Origin: Gordonia sp. UBA5067
GTDB taxonomy: Bacteria > Actinomycetota > Actinomycetes > Mycobacteriales > Mycobacteriaceae
Assembly: GCF_002414845.1 (NCBI RefSeq)
Contig: NZ_DIAX01000067.1
Span: 1-13,802, forward strand
DNA length: 13,802 nucleotides
Direction of reading: 5' to 3'
In this document: piece after piece, positions 7,313 to 13,185 of the stretch
Position numbering within the stretch: the first letter of the stretch is position 1
How the letters are laid out: every line of letters starts with the position of its first letter
Notes under the pieces: model-generated
What the model was told of the DNA's origin: nothing
Seen by the model: only the letters and a program-made list of their open reading frames with translations
Database searches by the model: none
Translations under genes and position numbers: made by a program

Positions 7313-8095
7313 TGCGGCCTCCGGTGAGCGCAGCAGGTAAATGTCCATCACCCAGCCGACCCGGGACTTCAGCGCCGCCCGCGCAGCGGTGATGTCGTCG
7401 GCCACGTCGTCGACGCGGCCCGATACGAGCACCTGATCGTCGGTGCCGAGGTTCGCGGCCCAAAAGATCTCGTCACCGGGTCGCGCCGCCGCACGGAAAG
7501 CCTCGCCGCCGTCGAGCATCACAATCTGGTTGCCCCGCACTAACTCCGGCGTCTGCGCAAGTTGTCGACCGGTGGTGATGTGGACGGGTTCACCGACCCG
7601 GTTGACCGCGATGCCGTGTGCGGCCGCGAGTGCCGACGCACTGGTCACCCCTGGGATCACCGTGTGCACCACCACCCATCCGGGGCGGGCGGCGAGCGCG
7701 TCGACGATGCGCAGCGTGCTGTCATATAGCGACGGGTCACCCCAGACCAAAAAGCCGACAACGGGCACCCGGCCGTCGGGCGCAGGCAACGGTGCGATGG
7801 CCGCCGCGATCGCGTCGACGCGTGCGGCGTGCCAGCGGCGCACCTCACGGTCGTAGTCGGCGGGCCGGCGGTCCCGCGGCGGATCGGCGACCACCAGCAC
7901 ATCGCACCCGGGGGCGTACCGGTCCAGCAGGTCGGTCCGCAGTCGGCGCATCGACCCCGTCGACTCCCCTTTGTCAAGGAGGACCACGGCGTCCAGATCG
8001 CTGAGCGCGTCGACTGCCTCCAGCGTGATTTGTCGTGGATTCCCGGGGCCGATGCCGATCACCGCGATTTGTACGGTGCCCGGCGATTCCCTCAC
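7286..8095 (-). CDS. cobF: Precorrin-6A synthase (deacetylating), CobF
   Basis: SAM-dependent methyltransferase of the aerobic cobalamin pathway. It methylates C-1 of precorrin-5 with loss of the acetyl group, giving precorrin-6A. The 269 residues show the tetrapyrrole methylase glycine motif VIGIGPGN (about 11-18), LLDKGEST, the CobF-typical VWGDPSLYDSTLRI (about 117-130), IPGVTSASALAAAHGIAVNRVG, TTGRQL and IVMLDGGEAF. GTG 8095 is chosen because TACAGT lies 8 bp upstream and no other start fits. No other cobalamin gene is in the window, so cobF stands apart from its pathway here. The gene is known to be missing from the M. tuberculosis complex while present in many relatives. Its stop codon lies inside cysQ (27-bp convergent overlap). 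Confidence 0.95.
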   Translation of the reverse strand: MRESPGTVQIAVIGIGPGNPRQITLEAVDALSDLDAVVLLDKGESTGSMRRLRTDLLDRYAPGCDVLVVADPPRDRRPADYDREVRRWHAARVDAIAAAIAPLPAPDGRVPVVGFLVWGDPSLYDSTLRIVDALAARPGWVVVHTVIPGVTSASALAAAHGIAVNRVGEPVHITTGRQLAQTPELVRGNQIVMLDGGEAFRAAARPGDEIFWAANLGTDDQVLVSGRVDDVADDITAARAALKSRVGWVMDIYLLRSPEAASPDGVEGG

Positions 8096-8103
8096 AGCTC
8101 ACC

Positions 8104-8109
8104 ACTGTA
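8104..8109 (-). promoter_or_regulatory. Likely -10 box of cobF (TACAGT)
   Basis: TACAGT on the minus strand lies 8 bp before GTG 8095, allowing a leaderless transcript. It is downstream of the strong hairpin at 8143-8181, so cobF is insulated from the LGFP gene and driven separately. No cobalamin riboswitch elements are recognisable in the short space before cobF. Confidence 0.45.
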
Positions 8110-8142
8110 GTCGGCAGGACAACACGTCAGGCACCCAGCGAG

Positions 8143-8181
8143 CACTGTGGCCCGGCACCGTTTCGGTGCCGGGCCACAGTG
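8143..8181 (-). terminator. Strong hairpin terminator after the LGFP gene
   Basis: A perfect 18-bp inverted repeat: the left arm (8143-8160) is CACTGTGGCCCGGCACCG, then TTT, then its exact complement (8164-8181). It starts 8 bp after the LGFP stop codon. There is no T-run on the minus strand afterwards, so it is a GC-rich hairpin without a U-tail, as is common in actinobacteria. The fold would be very stable and could act in both directions. Confidence 0.8.
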
Positions 8182-8189
8182 GTCAGTTG

Positions 8190-9689
8190 CTACTGGTATT
8201 TCTTGAAGCCGGCAGCCGTGGCGTCCGCCTCGGTAGCGAACCAGATCTCCGCAATCGTCGCCTTGTAAGCGGACGAGGCGGGGGTGTGGAACAGGCCCGA
8301 GTCTGCGTTGCCCTTGATCGGGAAGCCCTTCGGCTCCGCGTCGCCGGGCAGCGGCAGGTGTGCACCCTTGGGCAGCGGGACGGTCTTGCCGTCGCGCACC
8401 CACGTGCCGGCCGCACCGGCGGCAGCAGCCGCACCGGCAGCGGCAGCGGCACCCTTGCCGGTAGCGTCGCCGACCAGACCGGAGACCTTGTTACCCGCAG
8501 CGTGAGCCGCATCGTCGGCCTTGTCGAACGCGCCCTCGACGCCACCCTTGACCTTGTCGAACGCACCCTCGGCTGCGCCCTTCACCTTGTCACCGGCACG
8601 CTCGGCCGCGTGCGCGGCATCATCTGCGGCGTCGCGGACCCGATGACCCGCGGCACCGGCCGCAGCAGCAGCACCGGCCGCACCGGCCGCAACCTTGCCA
8701 CCTGCACCTCTAACCGCGGCCTCGACGTTCGGAGCCTTCAGGTTCGGCGCCTTCAGGTCCGGACCGTGCCCGCCCGTGCGCTTACCGCCACCGGTGAGCA
8801 GACGCCACAGCCATGCCAGCAGCAGCAGCCCGCCGACGATCAACAGCGGCAGCAGCAGCCACCACCAGTTGAAGCCGCTCGTCTTGGGCGCGCTGACCTC
8901 GGGGAGGTTGACGTTCGGCGCCGTCATGTCCGGCATATTCACATTCGGTGCGCTGATGTTCGGCAGGCTGATCTTCGGCCACCCCGGCAGGCTGAGCGCC
9001 GGCCACTTCAGTGCGCCCAACTTGCCACCGAGGTCGGGGAGACCCGGCAGGGTCGGCAGGTTGATCCACTTGCCAGTCTTGGCATCGAACGACAGGTCGC
9101 CGTTGGCGAACTTCTGGGTGATGACATCACCGTTGACCACGGCATCACCCAGCGGCAGGCCGAGGGCACCGGCGATCTGCGGGTCGGCCAGCGCAGCGGC
9201 GAACGGGCCGCGGACGACCCATGCGCCGGTCGCGGGCGTCCAGTAGATCTTCGGGTTGTCCTCGGCGGCGAACTCCGCCACGCGCGCACCCTCGGGTGCC
9301 TGCGCAACGCCTTCGCTGGTCTTCGGGAAGCCCAGGCTTCCGGTCGGACCGCCCTCGGTGCCGAACTTCTCGTTGATGGCACCGTAAAGAACGTGTGCAC
9401 CGGTCTTCTCCGACCAGTAAACGGTGCCGCCGGTGTGCTTCTGCTCGAAGCCGTCGCCCACCGAAGTGAGGTCGCCTTCCTTCTCGCCTAGACCGGTGTT
9501 GCGAAAGCCCTTGTCTGCGGTTCCGGTGGCAACCTCGGCAGCTGCTTTGTCGACTGCGGTCCGCGCATCGTCCTGCGGTGCTGCGGATGCGTGCGGCGCG
9601 ACGAGCATCAGCGTGCCGGCGGCGGCGACGACGCCGATTGCCAGCCGACGCAGAGCCACGAGCCCTGACTTCTTCTGTACGGGTTTCAC
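8190..9689 (-). CDS. LGFP-repeat envelope protein with one membrane span and a cytoplasmic-side C-terminal domain
   Basis: About 499 residues in distinct parts. A signal peptide (1-36, ending PHASA|AP) is followed by a degenerate (TGLGEKEGDL) and two clear LGFP-type repeats (GSLGFPKTSEG, GALGLPLGDAV), each with the following W/Y-x-TGA or KTGKW pattern. LGFP repeats occur in actinobacterial envelope proteins and are thought to bind the arabinogalactan-mycolate wall. A Pro-rich run of P-N/D-V/I-x-A/L-P units leads to a membrane span (about 275-298, WWWLLLPLLIVGG). After it come basic residues, further KAPN units, Ala-rich segments, amphipathic helices (DKVKGAAEGAFDKVKGG), and a compact end domain (FPIKGNADSGLFHTP...AEIWFATEADATAAGF) of a type seen at the C terminus of several actinobacterial proteins. 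GTG 9689 is preferred because GAGGAG lies 8 nt upstream; ATG 9710 is the alternative. Function is unknown. Confidence 0.88.
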   Translation of the reverse strand: MKPVQKKSGLVALRRLAIGVVAAAGTLMLVAPHASAAPQDDARTAVDKAAAEVATGTADKGFRNTGLGEKEGDLTSVGDGFEQKHTGGTVYWSEKTGAHVLYGAINEKFGTEGGPTGSLGFPKTSEGVAQAPEGARVAEFAAEDNPKIYWTPATGAWVVRGPFAAALADPQIAGALGLPLGDAVVNGDVITQKFANGDLSFDAKTGKWINLPTLPGLPDLGGKLGALKWPALSLPGWPKISLPNISAPNVNMPDMTAPNVNLPEVSAPKTSGFNWWWLLLPLLIVGGLLLLAWLWRLLTGGGKRTGGHGPDLKAPNLKAPNVEAAVRGAGGKVAAGAAGAAAAAGAAGHRVRDAADDAAHAAERAGDKVKGAAEGAFDKVKGGVEGAFDKADDAAHAAGNKVSGLVGDATGKGAAAAAGAAAAAGAAGTWVRDGKTVPLPKGAHLPLPGDAEPKGFPIKGNADSGLFHTPASSAYKATIAEIWFATEADATAAGFKKYQ

Positions 9690-9697
9690 TCCGCGAA

Positions 9698-9703
9698 CTC
9701 CTC
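9698..9703 (-). promoter_or_regulatory. Ribosome binding site for GTG 9689 (GAGGAG)
   Basis: GAGGAG lies 8 nt before GTG 9689 and inside the codons that would follow ATG 9710. The ATG has no comparable site, so the shorter protein is the better reading. Confidence 0.55.
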
Positions 9704-9732
9704 GTTTCATGGCACTTCTTGATCCATGCCTG

Positions 9733-9738
9733 ACCTTA
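9733..9738 (-). promoter_or_regulatory. Possible proximal -10 box of the LGFP gene (TAAGGT)
   Basis: TAAGGT fits TAnnnT on the minus strand and would start transcription near 9726, leaving a leader of about 37 nt that contains the GAGGAG ribosome site. No good -35 is visible 17-18 bp upstream. A second box, TAGGGT at 9827-9832, could give a longer leader. Confidence 0.4.
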
Positions 9739-9743
9739 GCTTG

Positions 9744-9821
9744 CTACATCTGCGCCGAAAGTGCAGCACAATCGCAGCGCAACCACGACCGAATTGCTGA
9801 CACCAAAGGGTCGATTGCCAT
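9744..9821 (-). CDS. Possible leaderless 25-residue upstream ORF
   Basis: ATG 9821 lies 5 bp after TAGGGT and opens a 25-codon frame ending in TAG at 9744-9746, just before the proximal promoter of the LGFP gene. The peptide (MAIDPLVSAIRSWLRCDCAA and five more residues) contains a Cys-Asp-Cys. It could be a regulatory leader peptide or a chance frame; the promoter geometry is the only support, and its 5-bp spacer is slightly short. Confidence 0.2.
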   Translation of the reverse strand: MAIDPLVSAIRSWLRCDCAALSAQM

Positions 9822-9826
9822 TGCCC

Positions 9827-9832
9827 ACCCTA
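9827..9832 (-). promoter_or_regulatory. Possible distal -10 box upstream of the LGFP gene (TAGGGT)
   Basis: TAGGGT on the minus strand is the same hexamer used at three other starts here. The place for a -35 (about 9850-9855, CGCCGC) is poor, but a perfect palindrome lies directly upstream at 9857-9872, which would suit an activated promoter. Confidence 0.4.
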
Positions 9833-9856
9833 ATGGGGATATCCCGGACGCGGCGT

Positions 9857-9872
9857 AGTTTGGAACCAAACT
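9857..9872. promoter_or_regulatory. Operator-like palindrome AGTTTGG-AA-CCAAACT
   Basis: Two perfect 7-bp arms separated by AA, in the gap between tRNA-Arg and the LGFP gene, just upstream of the TAGGGT box at 9827-9832. It reads as a binding site for a dimeric regulator. A weak hairpin ending the tRNA transcript is the alternative; no T-run follows on the minus strand. Confidence 0.45.
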
Positions 9873-9930
9873 TGTCGGATGTCTCGCAATAGATGCGGAT
9901 TCCAGCAATTCGGCACCGCCGCGATGGCCC

Positions 9931-9948
9931 TACCGATACCGATACCGA
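9931..9948. repeat. Triplicated hexamer TACCGA
   Basis: Three exact head-to-tail copies of TACCGA, ending 5 bp before the encoded CCA of tRNA-Arg (on the minus strand, just downstream of the tRNA). The unit is short, so it may be replication slippage rather than a functional site. Confidence 0.6.
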
Positions 9949-9953
9949 CGTCA

Positions 9954-10029
9954 TGGTGCTCCCGGCAGGATTCGAACCTGCGACACCGGCTTTAGGAGAG
10001 CCGTGCTCTATCCCCTGAGCTACGGGAGC
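9954..10029 (-). tRNA. tRNA-Arg (anticodon CCT), CCA encoded
   Basis: The minus strand folds as a full cloverleaf: acceptor GCTCCCG/CGGGAGC, D-stem GCTC/GAGC, anticodon stem CGGCT/AGCCG with loop CTCCTAA (anticodon CCT, reading AGG), T-stem GCAGG/CCTGC with loop TTCGAAT, discriminator A, then a genomically encoded CCA (9954-9956). The mature body without CCA is 73 nt (9957-10029). It reads a rare arginine codon in high-GC genomes. It follows the COG4705-type gene with a 39-bp gap; TAGACT overlapping that gene's stop codon (10066-10071) could be its -10 box. Confidence 0.98.
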
Positions 10030-10068
10030 GGACCGCCGCAACAACCATTCGACGGGCGGTTCGAAAGT

Positions 10069-10941
10069 CTACCCGGCGCTGACCACCGCCCCATTCGGGC
10101 GCTGGGGTTCACCGGTGCGCCGGTGAACGGGCGCCGGTATGGGTTCGAGCGGATGGCGGCGAATCTGCCAGGTCTGGAATGCGACCAGGACCACCAGCGC
10201 GGCCAGTAACGCCGCCGTGGTCCACATCGTGCCCCACTCCAGTCCCCCGTGGCTGCGCGGTTTGCTCAGGAAGTCGCCGACGGTGGCGCCCAGCGGCCGC
10301 GTAAGCACAAAGGCGATCCAGAACAGTGCCATGCCATTGATCCTGGTGAAGTAATGACACCCCAGGAGGGCCAGCATGATCGCCGACAGGAGCATCGCGC
10401 TGTCGCGGAATCCCAGTCCCACGCTGTCGGCGAGAAAGTCGCCGCTGGAGGTGCCCAGGCTGTTGGAAATCAGGATCGCGATCCAGTACAGCACCTCCCC
10501 TTTGAAGGTGGCCACGTTCTCGACATCGAGGGTTTGGCCGCTGCGCCACCACACGACAAAGACGACCGCCAGCGCACTGGACAGGACAATCGCGCCACCG
10601 GTATAGCCGATCCCGCCCGTGCGGTTCATCAGGTCCGACAGTGTGGTACCCGCAGTGCTCGTCAGCGCAATGACCGTCCAGAAGACGGCGGGATGGAAGC
10701 GCCGAGCCCTCAACTGCACGGTCACCGCCACTACGAACAATCCCAGAAAGATCAGCGTGGCAACCAGATAGCCGACGTGCAACGTCTGGGCCAACAGATC
10801 ACCGCCGGTTTCGCCGAGGGTGGTCGCCACGATCTTGAGCACCCAGAAAAGCGCGGTGACATGTGGGAGTTTGCGCATCACCCAACCGGCGGGGGAATCC
10901 GCCGAGTCCGCTTCCGGGCGCTCCCCAGTTGACACCACCAT
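10069..10941 (-). CDS. COG4705-type membrane protein with four internal repeats
   Basis: About 290 residues, nearly all hydrophobic segments joined by short loops, matching the uncharacterised COG4705 family as I recall it. The striking feature is a motif [FY]W-x9-G-x4-D occurring four times with identical spacing: FWVLKIVATTLGETGGD (32-48), FWTVIALTSTAGTTLSD, YWIAILISNSLGTSSGD and FWIAFVLTRPLGATVGD. In each, Gly is 10 and Asp 15 residues after Trp. This implies an internally duplicated, pseudo-symmetric membrane fold, with Asp (and Lys36/Glu44 in repeat 1) as candidate ion-coupling residues; transport is inference. ATG 10941 is chosen because AGGAGG lies 9 nt upstream. The longer frame from ATG 11010 would add a charged tail across an operator-like palindrome. 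It lies downstream of the VWA gene on the same strand and upstream of tRNA-Arg. Confidence 0.85.
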   Translation of the reverse strand: MVVSTGERPEADSADSPAGWVMRKLPHVTALFWVLKIVATTLGETGGDLLAQTLHVGYLVATLIFLGLFVVAVTVQLRARRFHPAVFWTVIALTSTAGTTLSDLMNRTGGIGYTGGAIVLSSALAVVFVVWWRSGQTLDVENVATFKGEVLYWIAILISNSLGTSSGDFLADSVGLGFRDSAMLLSAIMLALLGCHYFTRINGMALFWIAFVLTRPLGATVGDFLSKPRSHGGLEWGTMWTTAALLAALVVLVAFQTWQIRRHPLEPIPAPVHRRTGEPQRPNGAVVSAG

Positions 10942-10950
10942 GGTCCTTGG

Positions 10951-10956
10951 CCTCCT
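10951..10956 (-). promoter_or_regulatory. Ribosome binding site deciding the COG4705 start (AGGAGG)
   Basis: A consensus Shine-Dalgarno AGGAGG lies 9 nt before ATG 10941. The alternative ATG 11010 has no comparable site, so the gene most likely starts here. Confidence 0.6.
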
Positions 10957-10984
10957 CTTCCCCGCCGCTGCGGAGTCGCTATCG

Positions 10985-11005
10985 CGATGGTCGATACGAC
11001 CATCG
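10985..11005. promoter_or_regulatory. Operator-like 21-bp palindrome upstream of the COG4705 gene
   Basis: Perfect 9-bp arms CGATGGTCG and CGACCATCG are separated by ATA. It lies 43 bp before ATG 10941 and 29 bp after the VWA gene stop. Length and symmetry suit a TetR/MarR-type dimer site. It is also able to form a hairpin, but no T-run follows, so an operator is the better reading. No regulator gene is in the window. Confidence 0.5.
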
Positions 11006-11034
11006 GTCATCGCCGCTGAGGAGACACTGAGACG

Positions 11035-12687
11035 CTACTTGCCGGCGGCCTCCACGCGCGCGGCGATAGCGTTGACGAACACCGCACGGATGTCATTGGC
11101 GGTCTTCGCCGTATAGGACGTCCCGCCGGTGGCGTCGGCGATCGCCTTGAGCGCCTGGGTGTCGGCGTTATCGGAAATCCCAATCGTCAAGATGAGGACC
11201 GGGCGGGCCGGGTCCTGCATTTGTTTTATCTCGGCGAGCAGTTGTTCGAGACTGATGCTGTTGGGGTCCTCGTTCTCCCCGTCGGTCATGATGATCACCG
11301 AGTTCGAGAAATTCGGGTCATAGGTCTGCAGCATCTTCTTGTACGCTGCCAGCGTCGTGTCGTAGAGCCCGGTCCCGCCGTGGACGTCGGCCATCGCCTT
11401 TTTCACGGCCTCGGCGAGCACGTCGCGATGAGTGCGGCCGTCGGCCGATCGCGCGCCCAGCGGCCGGATCTGCGCGACTTCCTTGTAGTCGATACCGGGT
11501 CCGCCGCGGTCGATGCTGAACACCCAGGCGCCGACCTCGGCGTTATTGGGGAACATCTTCAACCCAGACAGCGACGCTTCGCGCAGGAGGTCGGCGCGCG
11601 TACCCGATCCCGTGCTCGCGACCATCGACCCGGAGACGTCTTCGACGACGAGGGTTCGGATCGGGATTGCCAGCACCTGCCACTGCCGCAACGCTCGATC
11701 AACCTGTTCGGGATCTTTGAGCGTCAACAGTTTCACCGCGCCGACACCGGCACCATCGGCCAGCGGCTGCCCCTGCGCGTCCCGAAGGAACTCGCGGGCC
11801 AGAATCTTGCGCCCTTCTGCCGAGCCTGCGACCTCGGCGAGGACCTGACCGGCCTTGGACGCCTTCTCGCGGCGCGCATCCGAGGCGGTGTTCACCAGCG
11901 GATAGTCGAGCATCACCGTCCCGTCGGCGGGGGTGCTGGCCTTTAGCGCCGACCTCTGGTGGGTACGGGTGAACTGCAAAAACTGCTGCTCGGTGGTGAG
12001 CACCGGAATGTCGGGGGTCGTGTTGGCCAAGTTGAGCCGCGTCCCCTCGCGGTCGTTGCCGGTGCGCGCATTGTTCTGCTGAACGGCCAGGACGGTCATC
12101 GCGTCGATCAACTGCTTCTGCGTGATTCCGCCGGCGTCGACCTCGGCAAGGGCACCCATGATCGGTGCATCGCCGATGGTGGTGTCGATCGGCGAGCCCA
12201 TCCGCAGGTTGGGCAGGCGCATCACATCGACCCAGCTCTTGAGCGGGGGCACCTGCTGCCCGACGACCACGGCTGGACTCTGCGCCAGCGAACCGGCGAT
12301 GGTGGACAACGGGCGCTGCAACTGGTTGGCGACGCGCCGCATCTGCGAACCCGAGTCCGCGACCCACAGATCCGGCGTATCGGGCTTTGTCAGTTGCGCG
12401 GGGACGTCTGGCCCGGGCACCGCGGTAACGGTGAACGCGAAGCAGCGGCCGGCCGCGGCCGCGGCGATGTCTTTGAGCGGTGCGGCGAGCGCCGGATCGG
12501 CAGCCACGGTGACCGGTTCGTCTTTGCAGCCGAACACCCCGCCTCGCCACGCGATGAATCCACCTACGAGGGCGAGGACGACGAGCACCGTCGCCACCGA
12601 CCAGATCAGTCCGGCGCGCCGCGGCTTACTCGTGTCGGCGTGGTCGAATCCGAAGTCATCCTCGACCATCGCGTGTCGACTCGGCAT
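11035..12687 (-). CDS. Membrane-anchored solute-binding-like / VWA domain fusion protein
   Basis: 550 residues. A basic cytoplasmic N-terminus is followed by one membrane span (about 26-47), leaving the rest outside the cell. Residues about 55-340 look like a periplasmic solute-binding fold (PVTVAADPALAAPLKDIA..., DLWVADSGSQ, LAQSPAVVVGQ). From about 343 a von Willebrand A domain follows with a complete MIDAS metal site: DVSGS (about 350-354), Thr in GGTGLYDT (about 434), Asp in MTDGEN (about 467). MIDAS domains bind Mg2+ and protein ligands. Proteins of this layout occur in actinobacteria, but no precise function is known to me. ATG 12687 is supported by AGGGGAG 6 nt upstream. It follows the SRPBCC gene (54-bp gap with an 11-bp direct repeat) and precedes the COG4705 gene. 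Confidence 0.9.
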   Translation of the reverse strand: MPSRHAMVEDDFGFDHADTSKPRRAGLIWSVATVLVVLALVGGFIAWRGGVFGCKDEPVTVAADPALAAPLKDIAAAAAGRCFAFTVTAVPGPDVPAQLTKPDTPDLWVADSGSQMRRVANQLQRPLSTIAGSLAQSPAVVVGQQVPPLKSWVDVMRLPNLRMGSPIDTTIGDAPIMGALAEVDAGGITQKQLIDAMTVLAVQQNNARTGNDREGTRLNLANTTPDIPVLTTEQQFLQFTRTHQRSALKASTPADGTVMLDYPLVNTASDARREKASKAGQVLAEVAGSAEGRKILAREFLRDAQGQPLADGAGVGAVKLLTLKDPEQVDRALRQWQVLAIPIRTLVVEDVSGSMVASTGSGTRADLLREASLSGLKMFPNNAEVGAWVFSIDRGGPGIDYKEVAQIRPLGARSADGRTHRDVLAEAVKKAMADVHGGTGLYDTTLAAYKKMLQTYDPNFSNSVIIMTDGENEDPNSISLEQLLAEIKQMQDPARPVLILTIGISDNADTQALKAIADATGGTSYTAKTANDIRAVFVNAIAARVEAAGK

Positions 12688-12693
12688 TACATA

Positions 12694-12700
12694 CTCCCCT
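12694..12700 (-). promoter_or_regulatory. Ribosome binding site of the VWA gene (AGGGGAG)
   Basis: AGGGGAG lies 6 nt before ATG 12687. This gene therefore has a normal leadered start, unlike most genes in the window. Confidence 0.55.
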
Positions 12701-12704
12701 TCAT

Positions 12705-12728
12705 GTCCCTGGTGTCCGTCCCTGGTGT
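12705..12728. repeat. Direct repeat GTCCCTGGTGT x2 between SRPBCC and VWA genes
   Basis: Two exact 11-bp copies (12705-12715 and 12718-12728) with a 13-bp period, just upstream of the VWA ribosome binding site. It could be a regulator site or a small duplication; nothing else distinguishes these. Confidence 0.5.
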
Positions 12729-12741
12729 TTTCAGCAGTCCG

Positions 12742-13185
12742 CTACCGGGTGGCGAAGACGGTTCGAAAGTTCGCCAGGGACGCGTGCAAGTCCTTTTTGG
12801 TGGCCAGGGCGGCGGCCTTGCCCGCCGGTCCGAAGAGCGGCAGACCGCCCAGATCAACCTCGAAGGTTACCGTTGAGCCGCTACCGCTGGGCCTGATCGA
12901 CAGATCGAGCTTCGCCTTCACCCCGCCCTTGCCGTCGCCGACGAGTCGAACCTCCTTCGGTGGATCGAATTTGTCGACAGTCCAGTTGAACCGGACCCGG
13001 GCACCCTTAAGCTTGATCACCGAGGCAACCTTGACACCTTCGGCCAACTCGCCGGACGCGGGGAGAGCGCTGCGCCACCCGTCGTGCAGCGTCAGCCACT
13101 CGTCGTAGCGGGCGAGGTCCGACGCGTGTTCCCACGCCTCCGACACCGACATGTCGACATCCACGGAGTCCTTCGCCTTGGCCAT
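12742..13185 (-). CDS. SRPBCC-fold protein, Rv0910 toxin-like
   Basis: 147 residues of the START/SRPBCC (polyketide-cyclase-like) fold, which forms a hydrophobic ligand cavity. The sequence matches M. tuberculosis Rv0910 along most of its length: EAWEHASDLARYDEWLTLHDGWRS, KGARVRFNWTVDKFDPP, LVGDGKGGVKAKL and DLGGLPLFGP near the end. Rv0910 has been described as the toxin of the Rv0909-Rv0910 pair. No small partner gene is visible next to it here, so a toxin role is not supported by context, and a lipid-binding or other role is equally possible. ATG 13185 is chosen because MAKAKDSVDVDMS matches the family N-terminus and TAGGGT lies 8 bp upstream; the frame further back is antisense to mpg. Its start codon overlaps the mpg start. 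Confidence 0.88.
   Translation of the reverse strand: MAKAKDSVDVDMSVSEAWEHASDLARYDEWLTLHDGWRSALPASGELAEGVKVASVIKLKGARVRFNWTVDKFDPPKEVRLVGDGKGGVKAKLDLSIRPSGSGSTVTFEVDLGGLPLFGPAGKAAALATKKDLHASLANFRTVFATR

Noticed and set aside
8500..8700. Lys/Ala-rich helices of the LGFP protein as a histone-like DNA-binding tail
   Set aside because: The DKVKGAAEGAFDKVKGG segments are balanced in acidic and basic residues and amphipathic, unlike the Lys/Ala/Pro tails of actinobacterial histone-like proteins.
7971..9491. A 506-codon plus-strand frame over the LGFP gene
   Set aside because: It crosses the hairpin terminator and the cobF start and has Gln/Arg/Gly-rich composition. The minus-strand frame has a signal peptide, LGFP repeats and a membrane span.
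9931..9948. The TACCGA triplet as the core of a tRNA-linked integration site
   Set aside because: It is not a duplication of the tRNA 3' end, and no integrase or mobile gene is present in the window.
11008..11010. ATG 11010 as the start of the COG4705 gene
   Set aside because: It has no ribosome site and would make the 21-bp palindrome coding; ATG 10941 has AGGAGG at correct distance.
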